A DNA stretch of 64,000 bases, taken from the NCBI RefSeq assembly GCF_042433895.1, contig NZ_JBHLUA010000003.1:62001-126000 (forward strand), given 5' to 3'. Below, piece after piece: positions 52,183 to 59,813 of this stretch (position 1 is the stretch's first letter; each line of letters opens with the position of its first letter). Source of the stretch: Mesonia maritima (lineage in GTDB: Bacteria; Bacteroidota; Bacteroidia; Flavobacteriales; Flavobacteriaceae). Under the pieces are notes generated by a model. That model was not told the DNA's origin and made no database searches. It saw nothing but the letters and a program-made list of their open reading frames with translations. The translations under genes and the position numbers were made by a program.

Positions 52183-52190
52183 CAAACTTA
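52183..52190 (-). promoter_or_regulatory. -7 promoter box (TAAGTTTG) of the triple-domain lipoprotein gene
   Basis: Minus-strand TAAGTTTG, 22 bases before the ATG at 52160. It matches TAnnTTTG in full; no TTG at a fit distance. Confidence 0.45.
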
Positions 52191-52206
52191 AACAAAATAT
52201 TCTAAT

Positions 52207-53523
52207 TTAAAATTTTGATTTTGGGACTCTTAGCAACAACACCACTCCTAATACAAAAAAAACGATTAAAAATAAAATTGAATATCGAATGCTTCCGGTA
52301 AGTTGAGCTACTAATCCGTAAGAAAACATTCCAATTACAATTCCTATTTTTTCTGAAACATCGTAAAAACTAAAATAGGAAGCTGTATCGATAGCTTTAT
52401 CGGGAATAAATTTTGAATACGTAGAACGCGAAAGGGATTGAATTCCGCCCATTACCAATCCAACACTTGCCGCGGCAATATAGAATTCTTCGGGTGTTGT
52501 AATAAAATAAGCGAATATGCAAACTGCAATCCAAATAAGATTTATTCCGATTAAAGTTTTAATATTTCCTGCTTTTTCTGAAATTCTAGAGGTTAAAAAT
52601 GCGCCTAAAACCGCTACAATTTGAATAAGCAAAATGCTTACTATTAAACCGGTAGTTGAATCTTGGTCTCCCCAATCTAGTTCTTCAATTCCAAAATAAG
52701 TAGCAATTAACATAATAGTTTGTACCGCCATACTGTAAAGAAAAAAAGCATATAGATAACGTCGTAAGCTTTTATTATGTTTTATTTTTTCGGCTATTTT
52801 TTTTAGTTCTTTAAAGCCGTTAAATAAAACATTTCGGGTAAGTTTTTGTTTTCGATTTCCTCTCGGTAAATAATAATAAGTGTATTGACTGAAGCCGATC
52901 CACCAAATTCCGGTTAAAATAAACGAAAGTCGCGTGGGAAATTCTTCACTGGTAAAACCAAATTTATTATAGAAAAGAATCATGACTAAACAAATGACCA
53001 ATAAAATTACGCTTCCAAAATATCCTAAGGAATAACCTTTTGCACTAATTCTGTCTTGCTGATCTTTAAAAGCGATATCGGGTAAATAGGAATTGTAAAA
53101 GACAATACTTCCCCAAAAACCAATAAGTGCCAAAAAATAGCAAAGCAACCCGAACCAAAGAAATTCTAGGTTGAACCAAAAAAGTCCGATACAAGCAATC
53201 GCACCCATATAGCAAAAGAATTTCATAAAGGCTTTTTTATTGCCGATATAATCTGAAATTCCACTTAAAAATGGACTCAAAAATGAAACGACTAAAAAGG
53301 CGAGTCCGGTGACATAACTTATAAGCGTATCGTTATTAAAATCTATTCCTAAAAAAGTTACGGTATCACTAACTACTTTTCCGTTTTCTTTTACAATGGT
53401 TAATGCGCCATAAAATATGGGAAATATTGCTGAAGAAATCACTAAACTATAAACCGAATTTGCCCAATCGTAAAACGCCCAAGCGTTTAAGAGTTTTCTA
53501 CTTCCTTTTTTTAATTGCTTCAT
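52207..53523 (-). CDS. MFS transporter, UMF1 type
   Basis: The 438-residue protein has about twelve membrane segments. It begins LKKGSRKLLNAWAFYDWANSVYSLVISSAIFPIFYGAL, the WAFYDWANSxY signature of the Atg22/UMF1-like MFS group, and later has RISAKGYSLGYFGSVILLVICL, SRSTYSKFIPDKAIDTASYFSFYDVSEKIGIVIGMFSYGLV. Substrate unknown; this group includes likely exporters of metabolites. Its position between two lipoprotein- and ATPase-type genes says nothing. It has no neighbours within an operon; a bidirectional hairpin lies just upstream at 53556-53585. Confidence 0.85.
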   Translation of the reverse strand: MKQLKKGSRKLLNAWAFYDWANSVYSLVISSAIFPIFYGALTIVKENGKVVSDTVTFLGIDFNNDTLISYVTGLAFLVVSFLSPFLSGISDYIGNKKAFMKFFCYMGAIACIGLFWFNLEFLWFGLLCYFLALIGFWGSIVFYNSYLPDIAFKDQQDRISAKGYSLGYFGSVILLVICLVMILFYNKFGFTSEEFPTRLSFILTGIWWIGFSQYTYYYLPRGNRKQKLTRNVLFNGFKELKKIAEKIKHNKSLRRYLYAFFLYSMAVQTIMLIATYFGIEELDWGDQDSTTGLIVSILLIQIVAVLGAFLTSRISEKAGNIKTLIGINLIWIAVCIFAYFITTPEEFYIAAASVGLVMGGIQSLSRSTYSKFIPDKAIDTASYFSFYDVSEKIGIVIGMFSYGLVAQLTGSIRYSILFLIVFFVLGVVLLLRVPKSKF

Positions 53524-53555
53524 AAGTGAGAAAAAAGTTGAGCCTAAAAATAGAA

Positions 53556-53585
53556 AAACCTTTCTAGTTACCTAGAAAGGTTTTA
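53556..53585 (-). terminator. Terminator-like hairpin after the ABC-F gene
   Basis: Nine-base stem CCTTTCTAG/CTAGAAAGG around TTAC (53559-53580), with A-rich and T-rich flanks on both sides. On the minus strand it lies 115 bases beyond the ABC-F stop and just before the MFS gene. Confidence 0.75.
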
Positions 53586-53606
53586 TTATTTCTTTGCTGT
53601 TTTTGC

Positions 53607-53692
53607 GTTAGGGATGGCAGCGACATCCTTTTTTAAATTTCTGCGGGAGCAAAATTTAAAAAAGATATAGCGAACAGCCCAACCCGTTAGGG
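53607..53692 (+). ncRNA. Candidate structured RNA or dispersed structured repeat (possibly Flavo-1-like)
   Basis: Read on the plus strand: GTT-A-GGG at the left can pair with CCC-AAC at 53678-53683; a GGATG/CATCC hairpin (53612-53628) follows; then a perfect 12-base AT stem (TTTTTTAAATTT 53629-53640 with AAATTTAAAAAA 53652-53663) continues past one bulged C into TGC/GCA closed by a GGGA tetraloop, a GNRA type that exists on this strand only. A CCC-GTTA-GGG hairpin ends it. From memory the flanks (GGGATGGCAGCG... and ...GATATAGCG-ACAGCCC) resemble a widespread flavobacterial motif possibly catalogued as Flavo-1. Transcription is unproven. Confidence 0.5.
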
Positions 53693-53699
53693 AAACGCC

Positions 53700-55325
53700 C
53701 TACGCATTTACGGCATACATTTTTTCGCGTTGTTCTTTAACTTTTTTATCGCTCATATATTCATCGAAACTTAAATAACGATCGATAACGCCATTTGGAG
53801 TTAATTCTACAACACGATTGGCAACGGTTTGCGAGAATTCGTGATCGTGCGTGGTGAATAATACCGTTCCTTTAAAGTTTTTAAGTGAATTGTTAAAAGC
53901 GGTAATCGATTCTAAGTCTAAATGGTTTGTGGGTTCGTCTAACATTAAAACGTTAGCGCGCTGCATCATCATTCTACTTAACATGCAACGTACTTTTTCT
54001 CCACCAGAAAGTACTTCAGCAGTTTTTAAAGCGTCTTCTCCGCTAAAAAGCATTTTTCCTAAGAAACCTCGAATATAAACTTCTTCGCGTTCTTCTTCCG
54101 TTTTTGCCCATTGACGGAGCCAATCTACCAAGGTTAAATCTTTATCGAAATAATCGGAATTATCTAACGGTAAATACGACTGACTTGTAGTGATTCCCCA
54201 ATCGTATTTTCCTTCTTTGGCTTCTTGTTTTCCGTTAATGATTTCATAGAAGGCGGTTGTTGCTCGAGAATCTCTTGAGAAAACGACTACTTTATCACCT
54301 TTCGCTAAATTTAAATTAATATTGCTAAAAAGTGTATCGCCATCTAAAGAAGCGGCTAAATTTTCGACGTTTAAAATTTGGTCTCCGGCTTCGCGTTCCC
54401 GTTCAAAAATGATGGCAGGATATCTTCTGCTTGAAGGTTTTATTTCTTCAATATTTAATTTATCAATCATTTTTTTACGTGAAGTAGCTTGTTTAGATTT
54501 TGCTACGTTGGCGCTAAAACGTTGAATAAATTCTTGTAATTCTTTCTTTTTCTCTTCTGCTTTCTTGTTTTGTTGCGCGCGTTGTCTTGCGGCTAATTGG
54601 GAAGATTCATACCAGAAGGAATAATTTCCGCTGAAATGATTAATTTTTCCAAAATCGATATCAGAAATATGCGTACAAACGGCATCTAAAAAGTGACGGT
54701 CGTGCGAAACTACAATTACCGTATTATCATAATTGGCTAAAAAATGCTCTAACCAAGAAATGGTTTCGTAATCCAAATCGTTGGTTGGCTCATCCATAAT
54801 AAGTACATCTGGATTTCCGAATAACGCTTGCGCCAATAATACACGAACTTTTTGCTTACCGTCAAGATCTTTCATTAACGAATAATGCAAATCTTCTTTT
54901 ATTCCTAAGTTTGAAAGTAAAGAAGCGGCGTCGCTCTCGGCATTCCAACCGTTCATTTCTTCAAAAATAACTTGCAACTCTCCTATTCTATCGGCATTTT
55001 CATCTGAATAGTCTGCATATAAAGCGTCCATTTCAGATTTTACTTCAAAAAATGGTTTGTTACCACGCAAAACAGTTTCCAAAACCGGATATTCATCGTA
55101 AACATTGTGGTTTTGCTCTAAAACCGACATACGTTTTCCGGGTTCTAAATGTACATTTCCGGAAGTCGGGTCGATTTTACCGGAGAGAATTTTTAAAAAA
55201 GTAGATTTTCCGGCTCCATTGGCGCCAATAATTCCGTAGCAATTTCCTTGTGTAAAGGTAGTATTTACCTCATCAAAAAGTACACGTTTCCCGAATTGAA
55301 CAGATAGATTAGATACTGATAACAT
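53700..55325 (-). CDS. ABC-F family ATPase (YbiT/YkpA-like)
   Basis: A soluble tandem-ABC protein of 541 residues without membrane segments, thus ribosome-associated ABC-F type. ABC1 has Walker A GANGAGKST, a degenerate signature (DLDGKQKVR), Walker B VLIMDEPTNDLD and switch His VVSHDRHF. The linker is lysine-rich (KKAEEKKKELQEFIQRF). ABC2 has a degenerate Walker A (FSRDSRATTAF), intact signature LSGGEKVR, Walker B VLMLDEPTNHLD and FTTHDHEF. It probably acts on ribosomes during translation; antibiotic resistance cannot be claimed. Monocistronic, with a TACTTTTG box 21 bases before its ATG. The structured element lies at its 3' end. Confidence 0.92.
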   Translation of the reverse strand: MLSVSNLSVQFGKRVLFDEVNTTFTQGNCYGIIGANGAGKSTFLKILSGKIDPTSGNVHLEPGKRMSVLEQNHNVYDEYPVLETVLRGNKPFFEVKSEMDALYADYSDENADRIGELQVIFEEMNGWNAESDAASLLSNLGIKEDLHYSLMKDLDGKQKVRVLLAQALFGNPDVLIMDEPTNDLDYETISWLEHFLANYDNTVIVVSHDRHFLDAVCTHISDIDFGKINHFSGNYSFWYESSQLAARQRAQQNKKAEEKKKELQEFIQRFSANVAKSKQATSRKKMIDKLNIEEIKPSSRRYPAIIFEREREAGDQILNVENLAASLDGDTLFSNINLNLAKGDKVVVFSRDSRATTAFYEIINGKQEAKEGKYDWGITTSQSYLPLDNSDYFDKDLTLVDWLRQWAKTEEEREEVYIRGFLGKMLFSGEDALKTAEVLSGGEKVRCMLSRMMMQRANVLMLDEPTNHLDLESITAFNNSLKNFKGTVLFTTHDHEFSQTVANRVVELTPNGVIDRYLSFDEYMSDKKVKEQREKMYAVNA

Positions 55326-55345
55326 AGTTGTCCTTAAAATTTCTG

Positions 55346-55353
55346 CAAAAGTA
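55346..55353 (-). promoter_or_regulatory. Promoter of the ABC-F gene (TTTG-N16-TACTTTTG)
   Basis: Minus-strand TACTTTTG with a TTTG (55373-55370) 16 bases upstream; one or two bases shorter than the usual spacing. The leader would be roughly 15-20 bases. Confidence 0.5.
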
Positions 55354-55438
55354 TGGAAATAAACTGATTCAAAGAAACATTAACTTTTCATCTTTTTGTT
55401 TTAACGAGTAATTAACAGCGCTCAGCACGGGCTTCGGC

Positions 55439-55446
55439 TATATTTG
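55439..55446 (+). promoter_or_regulatory. -7 promoter box (TATATTTG) of the thioredoxin-fold lipoprotein gene
   Basis: TATATTTG, full match to TAnnTTTG, 49 bases before the ATG at 55496. No TTG at the usual distance. Confidence 0.5.
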
Positions 55447-55495
55447 TGACGTTATGAAACTTTCATAAAACACCAAACGTTTGACTTTCAATCGT

Positions 55496-56911
55496 ATGAA
55501 TAAAAATTTACCTTTTCTATTTTTATCTTGCTTACTTGTTTTAGTAGCTTGTGAAGATGAACCTAAGCACGACAATACTTTTTTTGGCGGCCAAGTGGTA
55601 AATCCAGTAGAAGATTACATTACTATTGCTAAAGATGACAAAATTCTAGACACAGTTTATTTAGACGAAGAAAATAATTTTAGTTACGATTTCCCTGAAA
55701 AACATCATGGCTTATTTACTTTTAAACACGCGCCTGAGAGTCAATTATTTTATATTGAAAAAGGCGATAGTTTAATGGTTCGGGTAAATACAGTTGAATT
55801 TGATGAGTCGATAATGTATAGTGCAGAAGGTTCAGGAAAGAATAATTTTTTAATGGAAATGTATTTACTGAATGAGAAAAATAACGACCTCATTTTTTCC
55901 TATTATAAAATTAAACCGGAAGAATTTGCCAAAAAAACAGATTCTATAAAAAAAATACGGGACGAACGTTTAGCTACGCTAGAAGATAAATATGATTTTT
56001 CTGATGAATTTATAGAACTTGCCCATAAAACGATTGACTACGAATTTTACGATTTGCGAGAACGGTATTCTTTTTTAGTCAATAAATATTTAAAAGATTA
56101 CCGAAATGAATTTCCTGAAGATTTTTTTGATTACCGCAAAAAAGTAAATTTTAATGATAAAGAATTACAATCGCATTATATCTACCAGCGTTTCTTAGAT
56201 AATTACTTAAAAAACAGAAGTATAGAATATTGCATAAATAATAAGGCAAATCGCGATTGTTTCAGTTTAAACAATGTAAATAATTTAGAACGCCGCTTAA
56301 AAATTGCCGATTCTATTTTCACTTTGGCTCAATTAAAATATCGTTTTATTGGTCGATTTGGAAGAAAAGAAATTATTTATTCTGAAAATAAGGCGCAAAT
56401 AGATTCTACGGTAGAATTACTAAAACAATTTAATTTACCTAAAGATTTATATACTGAATTAACTAATCTTGCTGAAATACAACAAGCCTATTTTGTAGGA
56501 AACAGCGTTGCCGATAAAAAGATTTTAAACTCGAAATTAGATAAAATTGAAATTGGCGATATTATAAAAAGACCTACCATTATTTTTACGTGGTCAGTTT
56601 ATTCGACTACGCATCATAAATTACAACACAAAATTGTAAATGAATTACGAAATCGCTATCCTGAAATAGATTTTATAGGTATGAATCTTGATCAAGGGGA
56701 ACCCACTATTTGGTTAAAAGCTATAGAAAATTACGGTTACAATACCAATTTTGAATACCAAATTCGTGATCGCGGAATTAAAAATTCTTACTTTAGAAAT
56801 TACTTAAACCGAACCTTCTTCATTAATCGTGACAGCAAAATAACTTACGGACAAGTTCAACTGGATAGTCCCGATTTAGAGCAAAAAATATTGGAATTTT
56901 TAAACCAATAA
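55496..56911 (+). CDS. Lipoprotein with thioredoxin-like C-terminal domain lacking the CXXC motif
   Basis: From ATG 55496 the 471 residues begin NKNLPFLFLSCLLVLVAC, a lipobox. A beta-rich DUF4369-like N-terminal part (FFGGQVVNPVEDYITIAKDDKILDTVYLDEENNFSYDF) is followed by a long helical middle section, then by a TlpA/thioredoxin-like C-terminal domain: RPTIIFTWSVYSTTHHKLQHKIVNELRNRYPEIDFIGMNLD. In that domain the position of the WCxxC motif reads W-S-V-Y-S, so both redox cysteines are missing. A disulfide role is thus unlikely; a structural or binding role is inferred. A TTG at 55481 is a weaker start. Confidence 0.75.
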   Translation: MNKNLPFLFLSCLLVLVACEDEPKHDNTFFGGQVVNPVEDYITIAKDDKILDTVYLDEENNFSYDFPEKHHGLFTFKHAPESQLFYIEKGDSLMVRVNTVEFDESIMYSAEGSGKNNFLMEMYLLNEKNNDLIFSYYKIKPEEFAKKTDSIKKIRDERLATLEDKYDFSDEFIELAHKTIDYEFYDLRERYSFLVNKYLKDYRNEFPEDFFDYRKKVNFNDKELQSHYIYQRFLDNYLKNRSIEYCINNKANRDCFSLNNVNNLERRLKIADSIFTLAQLKYRFIGRFGRKEIIYSENKAQIDSTVELLKQFNLPKDLYTELTNLAEIQQAYFVGNSVADKKILNSKLDKIEIGDIIKRPTIIFTWSVYSTTHHKLQHKIVNELRNRYPEIDFIGMNLDQGEPTIWLKAIENYGYNTNFEYQIRDRGIKNSYFRNYLNRTFFINRDSKITYGQVQLDSPDLEQKILEFLNQ

Positions 56912-56943
56912 AAAAGCCCTGTAAAATTTACAAGGCTCTTTTT
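56912..56943. terminator. Bidirectional terminator between the thioredoxin-fold gene and fsa
   Basis: Hairpin AGCC-C-TGTAAA / TTTACA-A-GGCT with one mismatch, an A run before and T run after. It lies directly behind the stop of the first gene. Confidence 0.8.
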
Positions 56944-56965
56944 TGAATTATTTTCAGAAAAAATA

Positions 56966-57622
56966 TTATTGATTTCCTTTTTTATAATCTGCTAAGAATT
57001 TTTCTAAACCAATATCGGTAAGCGGATGTTTTAATAAACCTTCGATAGAACTTAATGGTCCTGTCATTACATCGGCGCCAATTTTTGCACAATCGATCAC
57101 GTGCATTGTGTGTCTTACCGAAGCCGCTAAAATTTCAGTTTCAAAACCATAATTATCATAAATATGTCTTATTTCAGCGATAAGATTTAATCCATCTGTA
57201 GAAATATCATCTAATCTACCAATAAACGGTGAAACATAAGTTGCTCCGGCTTTTGCAGCTAAAAGTGCTTGCCCGGCAGAAAAAACTAAGGTACAATTGG
57301 TTTTAATTCCATTATCGCTAAAATATTTAATGGCTTTGATTCCGTCTTTAATCATTGGAACTTTTACAATTATTTGTTCGTGTAATTTTGCAAGTTCCTC
57401 ACCTTCTTTTACGATTTCATCGAAAGTTGTCGCGATTACTTCAGCACTCACATCGCCATCTACAATCTCACAGATTTTTTTGTAATGATTTATGATGTTT
57501 TCCTTTCCGGTAATTCCTTCTTTCGCCATTAACGACGGATTGGTAGTTACGCCGTCTAAAACACCTAAATCTTGTGCTTCTTTAATTTGGTCTAAATTTG
57601 CGGTATCAATAAAAAATTTCAT
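56966..57622 (-). CDS. fsa: Transaldolase / fructose-6-phosphate aldolase-like protein
   Basis: The 218 residues are the small TalC/FSA type: KFFIDTANLDQIKEAQDLGVLDGVTTNPSLMAKEG, VSAEVIATTFDEIVKEGEEL, VKVPMIKDGIKAIKYFSDNGIKTNCTLVFSAGQALLAAKAGATYVSPFIGRLDDISTDG, where the Schiff-base Lys is in VKVPM. It joins or splits sugar phosphates, in the non-oxidative pentose phosphate pathway or as a direct aldolase; which cannot be told here. ATG start. Promoter lies inside the preceding SDR gene's end. Confidence 0.94.
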   Translation of the reverse strand: MKFFIDTANLDQIKEAQDLGVLDGVTTNPSLMAKEGITGKENIINHYKKICEIVDGDVSAEVIATTFDEIVKEGEELAKLHEQIIVKVPMIKDGIKAIKYFSDNGIKTNCTLVFSAGQALLAAKAGATYVSPFIGRLDDISTDGLNLIAEIRHIYDNYGFETEILAASVRHTMHVIDCAKIGADVMTGPLSSIEGLLKHPLTDIGLEKFLADYKKGNQ

Positions 57623-57649
57623 GGAATTTCTTTTAAATTAGTTGTTTTA

Positions 57650-57678
57650 CAAAATTACAGTTTATAATGTTTCATCAA
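57650..57678 (-). promoter_or_regulatory. Promoter of fsa (TTG-N18-TAATTTTG), inside the 3' end of the SDR gene
   Basis: Minus-strand TTG (57678-57676) and TAATTTTG (57657-57650), 18 bases apart. The -33 element and spacer lie within the last codons of the SDR gene and the -7 box spans its stop codon. The leader would be about 23 bases. Confidence 0.65.
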
Positions 57679-58458
57679 CATTTTTTCATAAACTTTATCG
57701 GGTAAAATGTGTTTTAAGGCAATCGAAAATTTCTGAATAAACTCTCCTACTTTATAATGAATTGTTGGATTTTTCTCTTGCATTACGGCATAAACTTTTT
57801 CTGCCATAATAAGAGGATCTTTTCCTTTATCAACATGTTTATCCATTAAATCTAAAGTACTTTTATATTTTTTCTCGTAAGGAGAATTTTTGATGATAGG
57901 CGAATGATAACGACCTGCGGCAATATTAGTGGCAAAATCTCCCGGTGCAATATTTGTCATTTTAATATTGAAATCTTTCAATTCCATTCGGAAAGCTTCG
58001 GTAGTTAATTCCAACGCTCCTTTTGTTGCTGAATAAATTCCGCGGAACGGTAACCCCATATAACCAGCAATAGAGGTAATATTTATTATAAAACCGCCGT
58101 TGTTTTTTCGCATTATCGGTAAAACGGCTTTTATAACTTTTATGACCCCAAAATAATTGGTATCGAAAATGCGCTTAATTTCATCATCGGGTGTTTCTTC
58201 AATTGGTCCGGTAATTCCCATTCCCGCGTTGTTGATTAAAAAATCTATTTTACCTTCTTTTTCAGCAATTTCTTTTACCGCTTGTTGAATGGTTTCTGTT
58301 TTCGTGACATCTAACGCCACGAAATTGATACCATTTACTACTTTTTCTCTCGGATTTCTACTTGTACCATAAACAATGTATCCTTTTTCAATTAAATAAT
58401 GTGCAATAGATTTTCCTATTCCAGAAGAAGCTCCTGTAATTAATACAACTTTCGACAT
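57655..58458 (-). CDS. Short-chain dehydrogenase/reductase
   Basis: A 267-residue SDR. The cofactor motif VVLITGASSGIGKSIAHYL is at the N-terminus, NNAG in DFLINNAGMGITGPIEET, the catalytic Ser in IINITSIAGYMG and YxxxK in YSATKGALELTTEAF. The basic loop GTSRNPREK after beta2 is compatible with NADP(H). Substrate unknown. The C-terminus (IQKFSIALKHILPDKVYEKMLMKHYKL) is lengthy and amphipathic, which could touch membrane. It lies 32 bases before fsa and upstream of it is the SRP RNA gene, both on the minus strand. Confidence 0.88.
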   Translation of the reverse strand: MSKVVLITGASSGIGKSIAHYLIEKGYIVYGTSRNPREKVVNGINFVALDVTKTETIQQAVKEIAEKEGKIDFLINNAGMGITGPIEETPDDEIKRIFDTNYFGVIKVIKAVLPIMRKNNGGFIINITSIAGYMGLPFRGIYSATKGALELTTEAFRMELKDFNIKMTNIAPGDFATNIAAGRYHSPIIKNSPYEKKYKSTLDLMDKHVDKGKDPLIMAEKVYAVMQEKNPTIHYKVGEFIQKFSIALKHILPDKVYEKMLMKHYKL

Positions 58459-58562
58459 ATAGAGAATTAATTAAGTCGCAAATATCGACTATTTCTAAGA
58501 AAGCTGAAAAAAGATTATCGGGATGAAATTTTTAAATACAGAAAAGTATAAAAACAAAAAAA

Positions 58563-58657
58563 GGCAAGCTACCCACATCACACCGCTACGACCGTTTACC
58601 CTTGCTGCGTTCCCGCCCTGGGGGAATTCAACAGGAGCTGGTTGTGTGGGACTTGCC
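58563..58657 (-). ncRNA. ffs: Signal recognition particle RNA (small bacterial type)
   Basis: The 95-base RNA, read on the minus strand, has the conserved apical hairpin GGGCGGGAACGC followed by AGCAAGGG, giving the GGAA tetraloop and the asymmetric loop that binds Ffh. The ends pair: GGCAAG with CTTGCC and CCCACA with TGTGGG. A run of T follows the 3' end. The promoter at 58662-58691 puts the predicted start at 58657, where the stem begins. Thus sequence, ends and promoter agree. The RNA works with Ffh in cotranslational targeting. Confidence 0.95.
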
Positions 58658-58661
58658 GCTG

Positions 58662-58691
58662 CAAATATACAATGTTATTCTTTTTTTACAA
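58662..58691 (-). promoter_or_regulatory. Promoter of the SRP RNA gene (TTG-N19-TATATTTG)
   Basis: Minus-strand TTG (58691-58689), 19-base spacer, TATATTTG (58669-58662); full match to the Bacteroidota consensus. Four bases separate the -7 box from the RNA's predicted first base, which calibrates the start distance for other promoters in the window. Confidence 0.85.
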
Positions 58692-58744
58692 GCTTTTTTT
58701 AATGGGAATTCCCTAAATTAGCATCGCATAAAACTGAATGAAAA

Positions 58745-59809
58745 ATGAAATTTTATAACTTATTGGCGCTCTTTATTTTGGGTGCGACTTTAATTTCGTG
58801 TGGTGACGAAAATTCTTCAAAAAAAAATAATTATTCTATCCATATTTCTAGTGAGGGAGAGAATATTCAAGCAAAAAAACCTTTTTCAATTCAATTAAAA
58901 GGAATCAAAAAAGATAAAGTAGACTCCATTCAATATTCTTACGCAGGTAAAATTTTCAACACTTCAACAGAACTTACTTCAAAAAATATAAGTTTAGAAA
59001 AACCGCTTGGTAGAAATCAATTAAACGCTACCATTTATAATGAAGGAAATAAAACTACTGTCGAGAAAGAAATAATTTTACACGCTGCTACTTCACCCAA
59101 AGTTTTCGGTTATAAAATAATAAATACTTATCCGCACGATCCTGCTGCATTTACACAAGGTTTAGAATTTTACAATGATACGCTTTACGAAGGAACCGGA
59201 AGAAATGGCGAATCTTCTCTTAGAAAAATTGATTATAAAAACGGAAAAGTTTTAAAGCAAATCGATTTAGAGAAGCGTTATTTTGGAGAAGGAATTACCA
59301 TTTTAAACGATAAAATTTATCAACTTACTTGGAAAAGTAATAAAGGCTTCATTTACGACGTTAATACCTTAGAGAAACTTCAATCGTTTGCTTATGCGAA
59401 CAGTAAAGAAGGTTGGGGTTTATGTAATAATGGAAAAAATCTCTATAAAAGTGATGGAACCGAAAAAATTTGGATTTTAGATCCAGAAACTATTCAGGAA
59501 CAAGCCTATATTCAACCCGTAACCCACAAATCACTTTCCACAAAATTTAATGAATTAGAATGGGTAAACGGAAAAATTTATGCGAACACGTGGCAAAAAG
59601 ATGGAATTGCAATTATAAATCCTGAAACCGGTGCAATTGAAGGTTTAATCGATTTTAGAGGTTTACGAAAAGAATTAGGCAATAATTCGCTTTTAGATAA
59701 TAGAGACGATGTTTTAAACGGAATTGCTTTTAATAAAAAAACTCAGAAATTATTTGTTACCGGTAAACACTGGGATAAACTTTTTGAAGTTGAAATTGTA
59801 GAAAAATAA
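58745..59809 (+). CDS. Glutaminyl-peptide cyclotransferase lipoprotein (beta-propeller type)
   Basis: The 354 residues begin KFYNLLALFILGATLISC, a lipobox, then an Ig-like N-terminal section (IHISSEGENIQAKKPFSIQLKGIKKDKVDSIQYSYAGKIF) and the Glu_cyclase_2 propeller from about residue 118: VFGYKIINTYPHDPAAFTQGLEFYNDTLYEGTGRNGESSLRKIDYKNGKVLKQIDLEKRYFGEGITILNDKIYQLTWKSNKGFIYD. These are the plant/bacterial QC signatures. It converts N-terminal Gln of peptides into pyroglutamate, extracytoplasmically. Such modification fits secreted T9SS proteins whose mature ends start with Q, as several in this window do; this is inference. Four bases before the next gene. Confidence 0.9.
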   Translation: MKFYNLLALFILGATLISCGDENSSKKNNYSIHISSEGENIQAKKPFSIQLKGIKKDKVDSIQYSYAGKIFNTSTELTSKNISLEKPLGRNQLNATIYNEGNKTTVEKEIILHAATSPKVFGYKIINTYPHDPAAFTQGLEFYNDTLYEGTGRNGESSLRKIDYKNGKVLKQIDLEKRYFGEGITILNDKIYQLTWKSNKGFIYDVNTLEKLQSFAYANSKEGWGLCNNGKNLYKSDGTEKIWILDPETIQEQAYIQPVTHKSLSTKFNELEWVNGKIYANTWQKDGIAIINPETGAIEGLIDFRGLRKELGNNSLLDNRDDVLNGIAFNKKTQKLFVTGKHWDKLFEVEIVEK

Positions 59810-59813
59810 TTTT

